64,000 nucleotides of DNA from JBFMFR01 sp040752025 (GCA_040752025.1 JBFMFR010000004.1:62001-126000); one strand, 5' to 3'; shown: positions 33,971 through 44,115, counted from the stretch's first letter. Numbers and translations are program-made. The notes: generated by a model not told the origin, from the sequence alone.

Positions 33971-35149
33971 TTACAGCAATGATTGGCAAATCTGCTCCAG
34001 CTTTTGTCCGACGATTTCCCAATCATATTTCTCTTCGACCAGTTTTCGCCCATTTTGCGAAAGCCGTTCGCGCAGTTCTGGATCTCGAAGCACTCGTACG
34101 GTTTCAGCGGCAAATTGCTCCGGTGCATCAGCAATCAGGATATTCTCTTCGTGCTTGACATCCAGGCCCTCTGCTCCTTTGGGTGTCGAGACCACCGGCG
34201 TTCCTAAAGCCATAGATTCCAGGATTTTCAGGCGAGTGCCTCCACCAATCCGTAATGGCACAATACTGGCCCACGAACTGGCAACCTTTTGCCGGATGTC
34301 AGGCACATACCCACAAAGTTGTACGTGGTCGTTCAATACTAATCCTTCCAGGTTTACATCTTGTAGAGACCCCGTTATGGACAGGTGTGCATCCGGTATC
34401 CTGGATAAAACGTGAGGGAATATTTCTGCTAGAAAATATTGCGCGGCGTCATAATTAGCTGAGTATGTCATCGCTCCGCTGAAAATTAATTTGTTCCAAG
34501 TAGGTTCGGCTATCCCTGGGCGGTTGAGTTCCAGATCGACTCCGTTTGGCAACACATGTACGGGCGGTCTGGAAGGTGCGATCCCCAGCACATGGCTTCG
34601 CTCTGCAACAGAAACTGCGGTAATTGCAGAAAATCTATTGGCAAGCTCACGATAGAAATTGAATGCTTTGACCCAGGTCATCCATCGCCTGAAACGGAGA
34701 AGCGGGTTAGGTGTAGATTTCCAGGCATCGTGAAGGATCGAAACCTCCAAATCTTCGAATAGTAAAGGTATTGTTGTATTTTGGGGTGCGTAGATTGCGG
34801 TAGCCCATTCTGAAAAAATAGCTAAATCAGGTTGGAAGGAATCGATACTTTTAGCTACCCGGTCAGCAATCTTGGGTTGGTAAGTATCTATAATGGAACG
34901 CGGCTTTGGAGAAAAAAAACCGGCTAGGGCCTTTAGCCGGTTGGGAGAGAACTCGCGACAGCGAACCGTCTCAACCTGATGGCAAATACCTTGCAGGCCT
35001 TGAATATCCACGATTTCCCCTGCGCGCACAAAAGACAATAATGTAATCATATGCGTTCTCCCCAGATGGCGCAACAGGTTATATAAGCGGATTTTAGTGC
35101 CATTTACTGGTGGATAGGGAAACCAGGGCGCTACAAATAGGATTTTCAT
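33971..35149 (-). CDS. GT4-type glycosyltransferase
   Basis: 392 residues; MKILFVAPWFPYPPVNGTKIR at the start and RIGGGTRLKILESMALGTPVVST in the donor domain. Separated by 6 bp from the ligase gene. A perfect stem followed by eight T residues, a full intrinsic terminator by appearance, lies within the coding frame at 34912-34942 (SPNRLKALAGFFSPKP), on the transcribed strand. Marks the start of the AT-richer block. Confidence 0.88.
   Translation of the reverse strand: MKILFVAPWFPYPPVNGTKIRLYNLLRHLGRTHMITLLSFVRAGEIVDIQGLQGICHQVETVRCREFSPNRLKALAGFFSPKPRSIIDTYQPKIADRVAKSIDSFQPDLAIFSEWATAIYAPQNTTIPLLFEDLEVSILHDAWKSTPNPLLRFRRWMTWVKAFNFYRELANRFSAITAVSVAERSHVLGIAPSRPPVHVLPNGVDLELNRPGIAEPTWNKLIFSGAMTYSANYDAAQYFLAEIFPHVLSRIPDAHLSITGSLQDVNLEGLVLNDHVQLCGYVPDIRQKVASSWASIVPLRIGGGTRLKILESMALGTPVVSTPKGAEGLDVKHEENILIADAPEQFAAETVRVLRDPELRERLSQNGRKLVEEKYDWEIVGQKLEQICQSLL
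34912..34942 (-). terminator. Intrinsic-terminator-like hairpin inside a glycosyltransferase gene
   Basis: On the minus strand AACCGGCTA (34934-34942), a 7-nt loop and TAGCCGGTT (34918-34926) form a perfect 9-bp stem; the last two stem T residues and those after it make a run of eight T (34912-34919). It lies in the sense direction within codons about 70-80 of the gene. Confidence 0.6.
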
Positions 35150-35174
35150 TACTCTGTTGTACTATGGTTTTTCT

Positions 35175-35798
35175 TTACCCCAAAAATTTTTTGTAATCAA
35201 GGGAGTAGGTGAGATCAGTACTTCGCTCGCCGATTTTTTTAGCGGGTACTCCGGCAACAATTGTATATGCTTCTATGTTATGCGTTACCACAGAACCGGC
35301 GGCAATAACAGATCCATCACCTAATGTGGTGCCAGGTAAAATCATAGCCCTGGCACCGATAAAGACATGGTCTCCTATGTTCACAGACCCGCCGCGGGTT
35401 TCAAATAAAAGGCTATTCGGATCGTGTTCTAGAGTAAGTACGAATACACCTTCGGAAATACTCACATTATTACCTATCTTGATCCCCTTTCTTCCATCAA
35501 GTAAAACATCTCGGTTAATAATCGTATGATTGCCTAACTCGATGCCCGCTGGAAAATAGAATCTGCACATCCGATGAACGCTGGTTCGGCTACCGATTTT
35601 TACACCAGAGATTTTATATATGAGTAAACGGATAAAGTGAGATGGAATCCAGCCAGCCAGTTCTACAATGAAATCTCGCAGATCGTAGCAATGCCAGTAA
35701 ATTTGGCTTATCGGTTTCTTAATACATAGGGGCAATTTTTGCCTCAGAGTTTCGGGTATTTTCTCTTTGGATTTTTCAATTTCATCCTGATACCCCAT
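35175..35798 (-). CDS. Left-handed beta-helix O-acetyltransferase
   Basis: 207 residues from ATG 35798 (AAGGA nearby; 4 bp after the GT2 stop). The hexapeptide repeat region shows IGNNVSISEGVF, VNIGDHVFIGARAMILPGT and LGDGSVIAAGSVVTHNIEAYTIVAGVPAKKIGER, the acetyl-CoA-binding turns of the CysE/LacA/WbbJ group. It probably acetylates a sugar of the repeat unit. An in-frame ATG at 35849 would overlap the previous gene. Confidence 0.86.
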   Translation of the reverse strand: MGYQDEIEKSKEKIPETLRQKLPLCIKKPISQIYWHCYDLRDFIVELAGWIPSHFIRLLIYKISGVKIGSRTSVHRMCRFYFPAGIELGNHTIINRDVLLDGRKGIKIGNNVSISEGVFVLTLEHDPNSLLFETRGGSVNIGDHVFIGARAMILPGTTLGDGSVIAAGSVVTHNIEAYTIVAGVPAKKIGERSTDLTYSLDYKKFLG

Positions 35799-35802
35799 CT
35801 TA

Positions 35803-36723
35803 TTATCCTTGATACCGTTTATTATCGTTATATCTGTTGCGGAGACCATCTCGGATCCCTAAAAACCTAGATCTTGCTTGTGGGGTATGGCCATGTTTTA
35901 GATCTCCTAAAGCATATCTCATATTTCTGAGAATCAACCTTGTAGATGCTGGCAGAATAAATTCGTTTGAAAGGTTTTTACGAATGAAGAGGATTTGGTT
36001 TCTAGTGAGATAATATAATTTTTTTGGAGAAGACGCTCCACCGAGGGATTTTGATTCTTTGTGCCATAAAACAGCTCCTGGAATAAATAAGATTTTGTGT
36101 CCAGCTTTCCTGGCTCTTGCACACCAATCTGTCTCCTCGAAGTATATGAAATAATCTTCGTCAAACTCACCAATATCTGTAAATACATGGGCTTTAGCCA
36201 ATAAGGCGCAGCCAGCAACGAAGTCGACTTCTCTCAATGACCGATATTTTTCGCTGTCCAGTTCCCCGTTACCGATGCTGGTAGAATAACCCGTTTTCCA
36301 GTCGATTAGCGCTCCTGCCGTCCAAATTCTATGGGGATCATCATAATAAAATATCTTAGGTCCCAATATCCCAACTGAAGTGTCATCTTGCCCTGCTTCC
36401 ACCAATTTGGTCAGAAACTCTGGATCAACTATCGTATCATTGTCAAGGAACAGAATATATTCGGCTTCATTGGCCAGAGCGAACCTTAACCCGGCATTCC
36501 TTCCGCCGGCACACCCCCGGTTCTCCGAAAGCGATATGATTTGTAAATTTGGGTAATTGGAATGGAACTCTTTAACCGAGTCATCTGTGGAACCATTGTC
36601 TACAATAACGATTTCGAAATTTGGATAGATAAGCTGCTTGAGTGATTGCAAACACTCAAGCGTGTCATTGCGCTGATTCCAGTTTAGGATCACGATGAAA
36701 ACCTTAGGGGGCATATTCCTCAC
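35803..36723 (-). CDS. GT2 glycosyltransferase (GT-A, rhamnosyltransferase-like)
   Basis: 306 residues. IVILNWNQRNDTLECLQSL, VDNGSTDDSVKEF, ENRGCAGGRNAGLRFA, LFLDNDTIVDPEFL and YFIYFEETDWCARARKAGHK are the expected GT-A motifs. Start overlaps the stop of the next upstream gene by 4 bp (ATGA). Distinct from the 31591 gene and much more AT-rich. Confidence 0.88.
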   Translation of the reverse strand: MRNMPPKVFIVILNWNQRNDTLECLQSLKQLIYPNFEIVIVDNGSTDDSVKEFHSNYPNLQIISLSENRGCAGGRNAGLRFALANEAEYILFLDNDTIVDPEFLTKLVEAGQDDTSVGILGPKIFYYDDPHRIWTAGALIDWKTGYSTSIGNGELDSEKYRSLREVDFVAGCALLAKAHVFTDIGEFDEDYFIYFEETDWCARARKAGHKILFIPGAVLWHKESKSLGGASSPKKLYYLTRNQILFIRKNLSNEFILPASTRLILRNMRYALGDLKHGHTPQARSRFLGIRDGLRNRYNDNKRYQG

Positions 36724-37859
36724 CGCTTGTTGCCGGCGTTGAGTGCGGCAGAATAAATAGATCCCAACTGTCTTTGCCGCTCACTCAGGGCATATTTGGA
36801 AAGTGCGCGTTGCAGGGCTTGATTTCGCATATTCAATAGCTTTTCGGGGTTTTTGACAATGTCAATGATTGCATCTACCAGTGTATCCAGGGAGGGGGGA
36901 TGAGGTATCAGTAAACCAGTTTCATCATTGACAACGATCTCGGGTATAGCCCAGGCTTCTACTGAAATGACTGCCAAGCCGAACCTCATTGCTTCGTAGA
37001 TAACAACGCCAAAGCCCCCTTCTGCTTGTGTTGGAAAAAGGAGGATGTCTGCCTGTGGATAGATCTGCTGGTAAATCGCCATTCTGGATAAAGATAGATG
37101 GTGTTCTATTCCTTCGCATTGAATGATTTGATCGTTCTTTGATCTTCCAATTAGGATTAAACGCGTGTTTGGATATCTTGCATGTACTATTCTAAATGCT
37201 TCTACTACCAGGGGGCCATTCTTGCGTTCAAAATCCCCTCCAACGAAAGCCATTGTAATCGTTTCACGGGGGTGTACCTGTATGGGTGCTTGTGGCTCTG
37301 GAACTGCAGGGCGCAAGACGACAAGCTTTTCAGGATCACCGTAACCATACTTTTCGTGCAGATAGCGTGAATGTTCCGATTGAACAATCACTTTGTAGGC
37401 ATTATCATTATTTAGATTTGAGTCATGCGCATTGGCGAGTTTCAGATATTGTCGCTTTATCCTATGAGCAAAACGAGTTCGCTTTTCAGACCACCCCAAC
37501 TTGACGATTAAGTCGCTAACGCTGCCGCTTGGCGCTTCGAGGATAACGGGCACCCTGATACCAGGCTGGAAATCGACCGCGGCCGAAAACCCTACGATAT
37601 GTACAATGTCAGGAACGAACTCACTGTGTAAATATTCGGCCCACAGATCAGGCGGTAAGATACACAAGTTCTTCAGCCTGGGGCCCAGGCTGTACCAGAA
37701 TGCAATTTTACGGATGGAGCCTGCGCCTATCAAATCCTCATAGTGGTGGTATTCAACACCTGGGGGAGGATTTTGAAGAATCGTATCTGTATAGGCATTA
37801 TCGCCTCCATACAGTGGGTGCCCCTGGGGTAATCGAGGGCTGACCAATAATACCTTCAT
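36720..37859 (-). CDS. GT4 glycosyltransferase
   Basis: 379 residues. MAFVGGDFERKNGPLVVEAF begins the donor domain, and TQAEGGFGVVIYEAMRFG is the ExxxxxxxE nucleotide-sugar motif. IPEIVVNDETGLLIP follows. ATGA overlaps join it to genes on both sides, so the three genes 35803-38980 are tightly coupled. Acceptor and donor unknown. Confidence 0.88.
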   Translation of the reverse strand: MKVLLVSPRLPQGHPLYGGDNAYTDTILQNPPPGVEYHHYEDLIGAGSIRKIAFWYSLGPRLKNLCILPPDLWAEYLHSEFVPDIVHIVGFSAAVDFQPGIRVPVILEAPSGSVSDLIVKLGWSEKRTRFAHRIKRQYLKLANAHDSNLNNDNAYKVIVQSEHSRYLHEKYGYGDPEKLVVLRPAVPEPQAPIQVHPRETITMAFVGGDFERKNGPLVVEAFRIVHARYPNTRLILIGRSKNDQIIQCEGIEHHLSLSRMAIYQQIYPQADILLFPTQAEGGFGVVIYEAMRFGLAVISVEAWAIPEIVVNDETGLLIPHPPSLDTLVDAIIDIVKNPEKLLNMRNQALQRALSKYALSERQRQLGSIYSAALNAGNKR

Positions 37860-38980
37860 GGATATAACTCCATATACAAATTACGCAGTTGCTCAATTTG
37901 AATGTCGATGCTAAAGCGTTCTTGCACGGTTCGACGGGCAGCATTCAACATCTCTTGGGCTATGCTATCTTCCATTGATAAAAACTGCAAGATCGCTGCT
38001 GCCAGCTTATCAGGGCGCTTTGGAGGCACAAGCAGCCCATTTATCCCGTGAGCCACAATTTCAGGGATTCCACCAACATCGGTCGCGATCACTTTACAGC
38101 CTGCTGCCATTGCCTCGATGAGTACAATGCCAAATGCTTCCTGGTGGGTAGGTAACACAAAAACATCGATATCTTGCATTATAGCGGGTATGTCAGAGCG
38201 AAAACCTGTAAATATAACCGAATCTCCGATCCCAATTTCACGAGCTTTTTCTCTAATGGATGAACAATAAATGCCCTGTTTGTCATCTTCGCCTACAATA
38301 AGCAAAAACGAATCAGGATGTTTCTGGATCACTAAGTGCCATGCATCCAACAGATCCTCGACACCTTTTTCAGGAACTAATCGCCCGATGAAACCAACAA
38401 GATTTGCATTTTCGGGTAATTCAAACGCTTTTCGTGGATTTTCACTATCTGAACCTACTGTGTAATCTTTGATACAAATCCCATTGTAAATAACTTGGGT
38501 TCTCTTAGATAATTCTGGGCAAATTGCCAGTAAATTTTCTTTCACAGCGGCTGATTTCGCAACAATTCGGTCAATTCGAGCGAAAAATTTCGAATTTCTC
38601 TTGATGAATTCCATAGTTTCAATATTTACCAGATCACAAACTACGGGCTTACTTTGAATCCTCTTCAATTGAGCAGCATATTCTACAAGCCACTGATTGG
38701 TCAAATGGATCACGTCAGGTTGTAAGTCGCGGGTCCATTTCAGGAGTTGCCAAAATGTCTGCAGATAACGCCACGGTCGGGTTATTTGCCATCGGTGATA
38801 ACTTATAATTCCGATTGGAATATGCGTTTTTTGTAGAGCATCTGTAAAATTCCCGTAATTGGGTACCAGAACTCCCACGGGTTCAATTTGACACAGTTGA
38901 GCATGTTCTATGATCTTTATCAGGTTAGATTCCACTCCCCCGATAATATTCCCATTTGCACATATGTATAATGCGCGCAT
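37856..38980 (-). CDS. GT4 glycosyltransferase
   Basis: 374 residues. GGVESNLIKIIEHAQ near the N-terminus, VGFIGRLVPEKGVEDLLDAW, and PTHQEAFGIVLIEAMAAGCKVIATDVGGIPEIV with the E-x7-E motif. A typical GT-B retaining transferase of the polysaccharide locus; overlaps the next gene by 4 bp. Confidence 0.9.
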   Translation of the reverse strand: MRALYICANGNIIGGVESNLIKIIEHAQLCQIEPVGVLVPNYGNFTDALQKTHIPIGIISYHRWQITRPWRYLQTFWQLLKWTRDLQPDVIHLTNQWLVEYAAQLKRIQSKPVVCDLVNIETMEFIKRNSKFFARIDRIVAKSAAVKENLLAICPELSKRTQVIYNGICIKDYTVGSDSENPRKAFELPENANLVGFIGRLVPEKGVEDLLDAWHLVIQKHPDSFLLIVGEDDKQGIYCSSIREKAREIGIGDSVIFTGFRSDIPAIMQDIDVFVLPTHQEAFGIVLIEAMAAGCKVIATDVGGIPEIVAHGINGLLVPPKRPDKLAAAILQFLSMEDSIAQEMLNAARRTVQERFSIDIQIEQLRNLYMELYP

Positions 38981-38995
38981 TCTATATGTTTCGTT

Positions 38996-40213
38996 CTAAT
39001 GCTGGATTTTTAGGTATCGGCTAATAGTTTGGATGCCCGGCAGTAACCTGATCCCTAGATTCATCACTTTTTTTGAGACTATTGATCGGGGCCAGAACCT
39101 TATTCCCTGCTTGTAATATTTACGACTTCTTTCCAAATCTCCTTTTCCGTAACTTAGCAAAGCCATGGCAAGATGAGCTTGACCAGCTAAGATGTTTGTT
39201 TGAAAATCTTCTTCGTTATTAGCTAAAGACCCTAAAATACCAGATAAATCATGTTGAGCTCTATCTGCGTCCCAGGTGGAAAATTCACCCCATTGGCCAA
39301 ACACTTGGTGTGCACATGCCATTGAATACCAAATATCTAAACTTTGAGCTAGATGGGGTGAAAATTCTAGAAGCCATTTGAGGTGCTTGGCGCTATCTGC
39401 AAACCTTCCCTGGGCTAGGTATCCATATACTCCAGAAATATGAATTGTTGTATAGGCATCACGCTTCAATGGTGACCATTCTGCAGGGCTTCCAGAACTA
39501 GTCCCCAGGTGCTTTTCGCAAACTGCAAACCGTGCCTTTACCATACGATCTGTATCATCGGTCATATTAGTACCCATGCGGCGAACCCATACCAATACAT
39601 CAGGAATGCCGACAAAGAGATACTTTTTGGATAATCGGATCCACATATCTGCATCTTCACAAGCGCGCAGAGTCTCATCAAACAGCCCGGTATCCAGATA
39701 GTTACACCGAAATGTAACTACACTGCAAGGGCTTAGCCAATTGTCCTTCAAAACTGCGTCGTGAAACGATTCCGGCGGTAGAACTTTCACTACTGAATTT
39801 CTGAAAGGTTCTCCTTCCTTGCTCATGAACTGAAAACCGGAATATACTGCCCCGATTCGCTCATTGCTTTTTATCGCCGCCAGAGATTTTTCCAGGAAGT
39901 GTAGTGTATATTTGTCATCTGCATCTAAAAGAGCGATCAATTCGCCATTTGCAGCACGGATGCCGGTATTACGAGCAGCAGCTAATCCCTGGTTATCCTG
40001 GTAAACATACCGAATCCGGTTATCTCTCTTGGCAAATAGATCGGCAATTTCAGCAGTGCGATCTTTGGAGCCATCGTCGATAATGATTGCTTCCCAGGAC
40101 TGAAAAGTCTGGCTCAGAATGCTTTCGAGCGCGTCTCCAAGGTAGTTGGCATGATTGTAACAAGGAACGATAACGCTAAATGTTGGTGTCACCGAAGATC
40201 TCTCTTTACCCAT
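38996..40213 (-). CDS. GT2 glycosyltransferase with helical C-terminal extension
   Basis: 405 residues. The GT-A domain (first about 240 residues) has SVIVPCYNHANYLGDALESI, IIDDGSKDRTAEI and ALLDADDKYTLHF. The remaining 160 residues are alpha-helical and TPR-like (VYGYLAQGRFADSAKHLKWL, YGKGDLERSRKYYKQGI). Two other GT2 genes here (40189 and 44112) carry similar tails ending near a WPRS-type motif, so the three are probably paralogues. The start overlaps the previous stop by 25 bp; a GTG seven codons later is possible. Confidence 0.86.
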   Translation of the reverse strand: MGKERSSVTPTFSVIVPCYNHANYLGDALESILSQTFQSWEAIIIDDGSKDRTAEIADLFAKRDNRIRYVYQDNQGLAAARNTGIRAANGELIALLDADDKYTLHFLEKSLAAIKSNERIGAVYSGFQFMSKEGEPFRNSVVKVLPPESFHDAVLKDNWLSPCSVVTFRCNYLDTGLFDETLRACEDADMWIRLSKKYLFVGIPDVLVWVRRMGTNMTDDTDRMVKARFAVCEKHLGTSSGSPAEWSPLKRDAYTTIHISGVYGYLAQGRFADSAKHLKWLLEFSPHLAQSLDIWYSMACAHQVFGQWGEFSTWDADRAQHDLSGILGSLANNEEDFQTNILAGQAHLAMALLSYGKGDLERSRKYYKQGIRFWPRSIVSKKVMNLGIRLLPGIQTISRYLKIQH

Positions 40214-41382
40214 CTAATAATAGAACGAAGGAAAAAACCAACTACGCGTTCCTTAAAGATGATCTGTGGGTAAGCCTTGAAGCTAGCCCCTATGTAGAAA
40301 ACCGCGTTCTTATATTGCTGAGCGTGTGTGTAGGCCAACATTCCAAGTGTAAAATAGACCCGGCTTGTGAACTGCTTACATTTGCTTGACAATTCATTTG
40401 GTAACCCTAGCTCGCCCAGACAACATAACAATGTTCTTTCCGCTTCAGCAAATGAAAAGTTATGCTTGGTTCCTTCCAATCCGCGTGGCTGGTGAGCGCA
40501 GGCGACTCTTACATAAGCATCTAAATGGTTGAACAATTTTGGATAGCATTTCATAGCACTGGATAATTCGTTCAGCGCATCTGAGTCCCGGCCGATTTTC
40601 CACGCCAACAGAGAAAAAATAAAATGCTGCCAACCCAGCGCATTTGGTTTCAAAGCCAGGATTTCTTCCGGCAATCCTGGGGTTTGAAAGAAGTGTTCCA
40701 ACATCTGAAAATGAATTTTCCGGCGTTCATCCCAGGCCAGATTATAATTTTGATCATGTAAGCGATATCGAATCAGCGGTTGGTCGATCCCCCTAAATAA
40801 ACAACCATGCAAAGCAAATCGTAACCAAAGTTCCCAGTCATCCATTCCAGGAGTGAAGAGTCCCCAACGCTCGAAGCAAGATCTCCTGATCAAGGCGGAA
40901 GAAGGTAGCAACGGCATCCCCATCAATAGCTCGAACAACAGATTACCGGATTTGGGATGAAACATGGTGCCTTCTGGGAAAGGTTGCCCGAGAGCATCCA
41001 TATGAATGAATCCCGTGAATACTACATCGACTTTGGTTTCGTTCTCCAGGATTTGCAAACAAGCTTCTAGAAACTCGGGAAGCCAAATATCATCTGAGTC
41101 TAGCAGGGCTACATAACATGATGACCCGGTACAAATGCCGTTGTTTCTCGCTGCCGCATTACCTTGATTATTCTGACGGATAATTTCAACGCGGTCATTC
41201 TGAAGGTAGTCAGCGATCAAGCTGCTAACGTCTTCTTGTGACCCATCATCCACAATAATCAGATGCCAATTTGAGAATGTCTGGCTAAATACACTCTCAA
41301 TTGTTTCAGGTAAAAAAGATAGGCGGTTATAAACAGGAATAATAATGTCTACCCGAAAATTTTGTAGATTTTGAGCAGACAT
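40189..41382 (-). CDS. GT2 glycosyltransferase with helical C-terminal extension
   Basis: 397 residues from ATG 41382, whose A overlaps the last base of the previous stop (TAATG); the longer frame upstream would run into the sialidase-like gene. DIIIPVYNRLSFLPETIESV, IVDDGSQEDVSSL, ALLDSDDIWLPEF, and MPLLPSSALIRRSCFERWG. C-terminal helical repeats as in the 38996 gene. Confidence 0.87.
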   Translation of the reverse strand: MSAQNLQNFRVDIIIPVYNRLSFLPETIESVFSQTFSNWHLIIVDDGSQEDVSSLIADYLQNDRVEIIRQNNQGNAAARNNGICTGSSCYVALLDSDDIWLPEFLEACLQILENETKVDVVFTGFIHMDALGQPFPEGTMFHPKSGNLLFELLMGMPLLPSSALIRRSCFERWGLFTPGMDDWELWLRFALHGCLFRGIDQPLIRYRLHDQNYNLAWDERRKIHFQMLEHFFQTPGLPEEILALKPNALGWQHFIFSLLAWKIGRDSDALNELSSAMKCYPKLFNHLDAYVRVACAHQPRGLEGTKHNFSFAEAERTLLCCLGELGLPNELSSKCKQFTSRVYFTLGMLAYTHAQQYKNAVFYIGASFKAYPQIIFKERVVGFFLRSIIRWVKRDLR

Positions 41383-42830
41383 TAGCGTCGACGATACCTT
41401 CGAGTAATTGCAACGATGACAATCAGCCCCAGTACACAAAGAACAGGCACCAATATTATGAGTTGTTGAGAAAATGTATTCGTTTCAGGATGGTTCATCG
41501 AATCCAGGATGATCGATGTGGTTGTTGCTATAGGGGTAGTTTTGTATGCTAAAGAGGTAGGCTCTCTACTCTGGGTTGGGGATCTTGTAGGGATAGGAAT
41601 TCCGGGCAAAGATGGTGCGTTGGTGATTTTACCCTCAACGGTCCAGATTCGGGCGTGGCTTTCCACAAAAAGCGCCACCAGTGTGTTGCCCCCAAAGATA
41701 GACAGGTGAATATCTTCTAGCGTAGGGGAGATGCCTTGTGCAATATCAACGGGTGGCGACCAGGCAATCCCATCCCAGGAACTGTGCACCACCTTTTGAT
41801 CAACACTCGATCCGAAAACTGCATGAAAGTGTCCCACGCTATCTGCTACTATACCACCCCCACTGACACCCGATCCCACAGAATCGATTTGAATGAGTTC
41901 TGACCAGGTTTTGCCTGCATCCCTGGTGGTAACATCAAAGCGCCCGGAATATCCTGCTCTCCCGATCACTAATACGTGGATTTCTTTACCGTATATCGCT
42001 GATCCCTGTAATGAAACATCCTTTGGCGCGATTTTTGTGGGTTGTGACCAGGTTGTCCCATTATCATTGGAATATGTATAGAAGGTGCCGGTTTGTGGGT
42101 AACCGTCCGGGTAGAGCACATTTGTCCAAAAAACATGTAATTCACCAGGATCGCCAATCAATATGTCGATCGTGTCAACAGCTTCACTTTCTTGATTCTG
42201 AGAGATGCTCATAGGGCTTGCCCAAGACTGGCCGTTGTCATCAGAGCGTTGATAATATAGTTGTGTCGATGAGCCTGATGCGCCATAAAGCAGGTGAAGG
42301 CTGCCATACTGATCACTCTGCAAACGGTGAGCGGCTACAGGATAAGATGAGATCGTATTTGTTTGTTGCCAGTTGGAAGGTGAACTGAAGTTCCCTGAGA
42401 TGTTTTGGGCTAGTTGTATATATTCGCGCCCTGGGTATCCTTGCGCAGAGAGAAACCCCATTCCATCTTTGGAAATCGTAAACTGTGGGAAGTAGAGAAT
42501 CTTTTGCGCTTGTGCCAGAATATCAACAGGTGTTGACCATTCCTGTCCATCTTGCCATTGTGAGTAAAACACTGCATATTCAGTTTGGATATTTCCAAAA
42601 CGAGCTTCAGATTCTGAAAAGACAAGATGCATCCGCCCAAAGAAATCAGGAATAAGACGAGGGCGTGAGATATCTCCGTCGGTTTCAAAAACCAGCTTTG
42701 GTAGTTTCCATTCAACGTTTTCACTAGACATCATAGCAAATATATCTTTGCTCGAATAATGCAATTGAACAGTGATGCATAGTAGAAAGATAACAGCTTT
42801 ATAAATTTTTTTGTGCCATGATCTGAGCAT
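41382..42830 (-). CDS. Membrane-anchored sialidase-fold (Asp-box) protein
   Basis: 482 residues. N-terminal hydrophobic segment (VIFLLCITVQLHY), then a six-bladed-propeller-like region with Asp-box motifs SDDNGQSW, SNDNGTTW and TRDAGKTW, a Ser/Thr/Pro stalk, and a C-terminal TM (LIILVPVLCVLGLIVIVAI) followed by TRRYRRR. The catalytic Arg triad of true sialidases cannot be made out, so a carbohydrate-binding role is as likely. Embedded among glycosyltransferases with a 32-bp overlap upstream. Probably displayed on the cell surface. Confidence 0.72.
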   Translation of the reverse strand: MLRSWHKKIYKAVIFLLCITVQLHYSSKDIFAMMSSENVEWKLPKLVFETDGDISRPRLIPDFFGRMHLVFSESEARFGNIQTEYAVFYSQWQDGQEWSTPVDILAQAQKILYFPQFTISKDGMGFLSAQGYPGREYIQLAQNISGNFSSPSNWQQTNTISSYPVAAHRLQSDQYGSLHLLYGASGSSTQLYYQRSDDNGQSWASPMSISQNQESEAVDTIDILIGDPGELHVFWTNVLYPDGYPQTGTFYTYSNDNGTTWSQPTKIAPKDVSLQGSAIYGKEIHVLVIGRAGYSGRFDVTTRDAGKTWSELIQIDSVGSGVSGGGIVADSVGHFHAVFGSSVDQKVVHSSWDGIAWSPPVDIAQGISPTLEDIHLSIFGGNTLVALFVESHARIWTVEGKITNAPSLPGIPIPTRSPTQSREPTSLAYKTTPIATTTSIILDSMNHPETNTFSQQLIILVPVLCVLGLIVIVAITRRYRRR

Positions 42831-44115
42831 ATTTATCTACCAAAATTTCCACATTCAGTTCGCAATCGTATCGTTTTTCAATCAGGGCTCTCGCTTTTCT
42901 TGCGAGTTGTCTTCGCTTTGCGGTATCATGGATCAATGCGATGACTTGATCTGCAAACTCCTCATGGTTATGTGAAATAATCGCTTCATCGTTTACTTCG
43001 ATGCCTTCCACACCGAGCGGAGTTGCAACAATAGGGATGCCACAGGCCATCGCTTCTAGTGCTTTTATTTTGATCCCGCTGCCTTGGCGCATCGGAATGA
43101 CAAAAATGGTTCCTCTTGATAAATAATCCTGCGTGTTTGGTACATAGCCGGTAACAAAAATGCCGTTTGATCCTGATAGATCTAAGATATCTTGGGGCGG
43201 GGATCCACCGATCACCCAGAACTCAATATCTTGTACCTGGCTTTTTATTTGAGGGTATATCTGATCGAGGAAATATCGCACAGCATCCTTGTTCGGCCCA
43301 TAAGACATCCGCCCCAAAAAAACAATTCGATTATCTTGGCGATTTTCTTCGATGAAAGGATAGGATCGAAGTTCCAGACCCACAGGATTTACAATTATGT
43401 TCGCCTTTCCCCGGTGGGATTCGATAATTTTTGCCTCACGTGTCGATACTGCAGTGACAATATCATAATGTCGCGAAAGTAGCTTCTCATACCTGCGCAT
43501 TTTCAGGCCTTCTACCCACCAATAGATTTTTTTTGTAATACGTGTGTTGGTAGAAGCATATCGGAAATATGTGATAGATCGCAATTCAATGCTATCCAAG
43601 ACGCGCAGCATGTTCCCTGGTAGGCGCAAACCGAAATGCCCCATTTCAGGCCATTCTGCCAGTACGATGTCAAATTGCTCATGTTGTAGAATTTCGAGAG
43701 CATTCTGAAACTGCCCTCTCTGGAATTCGGCAATTTCACTCGGGACTGATTTCAGCTGGCTATACAGGTATTCAGGCGCCTGCCGAAGCAAGTAAATCTT
43801 CTGTCGTAACGGTTGTGGCAGTTTTCGCCAGTATCTTCGTATCCAGGAATTTCTCTCAACCTTGTTAGTCTGATCAGATGAGGCTAACTCAACTCTCTGG
43901 ATAGGGGCAGTATTCACCAAATGCAGACGCGAGACAGAAGCTTCTACTTCATGTAGGTATTTATATTCCTCCGGGGTTATAGAAGATAGAAGGGTTACGG
44001 AATGTTTTCTTGAAAGTTGTCGTAATAGATTCCCCACAATCAAGCCACCTCCATGTCCGTGCCAGGGAAGATATGCGCTGAGCACCAGGAATCGTAGTGG
44101 CTTTTGGCTGCTCAT
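42799..44115 (-). CDS. GT4-type glycosyltransferase
   Basis: 438 residues from ATG 44115, which overlaps the previous stop as ATGA; the longer frame is rejected for that reason. MSSQKPLRFLVLSAYLPWHG, LDSIELRSITYFRY, IVFLGRMSYGPNKDAVRYFLDQ, and RQGSGIKIKALEAMACGIPIVATPLGVEGIEV. Fourth member of the GxGxxxKxLEA subgroup. Confidence 0.88.
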   Translation of the reverse strand: MSSQKPLRFLVLSAYLPWHGHGGGLIVGNLLRQLSRKHSVTLLSSITPEEYKYLHEVEASVSRLHLVNTAPIQRVELASSDQTNKVERNSWIRRYWRKLPQPLRQKIYLLRQAPEYLYSQLKSVPSEIAEFQRGQFQNALEILQHEQFDIVLAEWPEMGHFGLRLPGNMLRVLDSIELRSITYFRYASTNTRITKKIYWWVEGLKMRRYEKLLSRHYDIVTAVSTREAKIIESHRGKANIIVNPVGLELRSYPFIEENRQDNRIVFLGRMSYGPNKDAVRYFLDQIYPQIKSQVQDIEFWVIGGSPPQDILDLSGSNGIFVTGYVPNTQDYLSRGTIFVIPMRQGSGIKIKALEAMACGIPIVATPLGVEGIEVNDEAIISHNHEEFADQVIALIHDTAKRRQLARKARALIEKRYDCELNVEILVDKYAQIMAQKNL

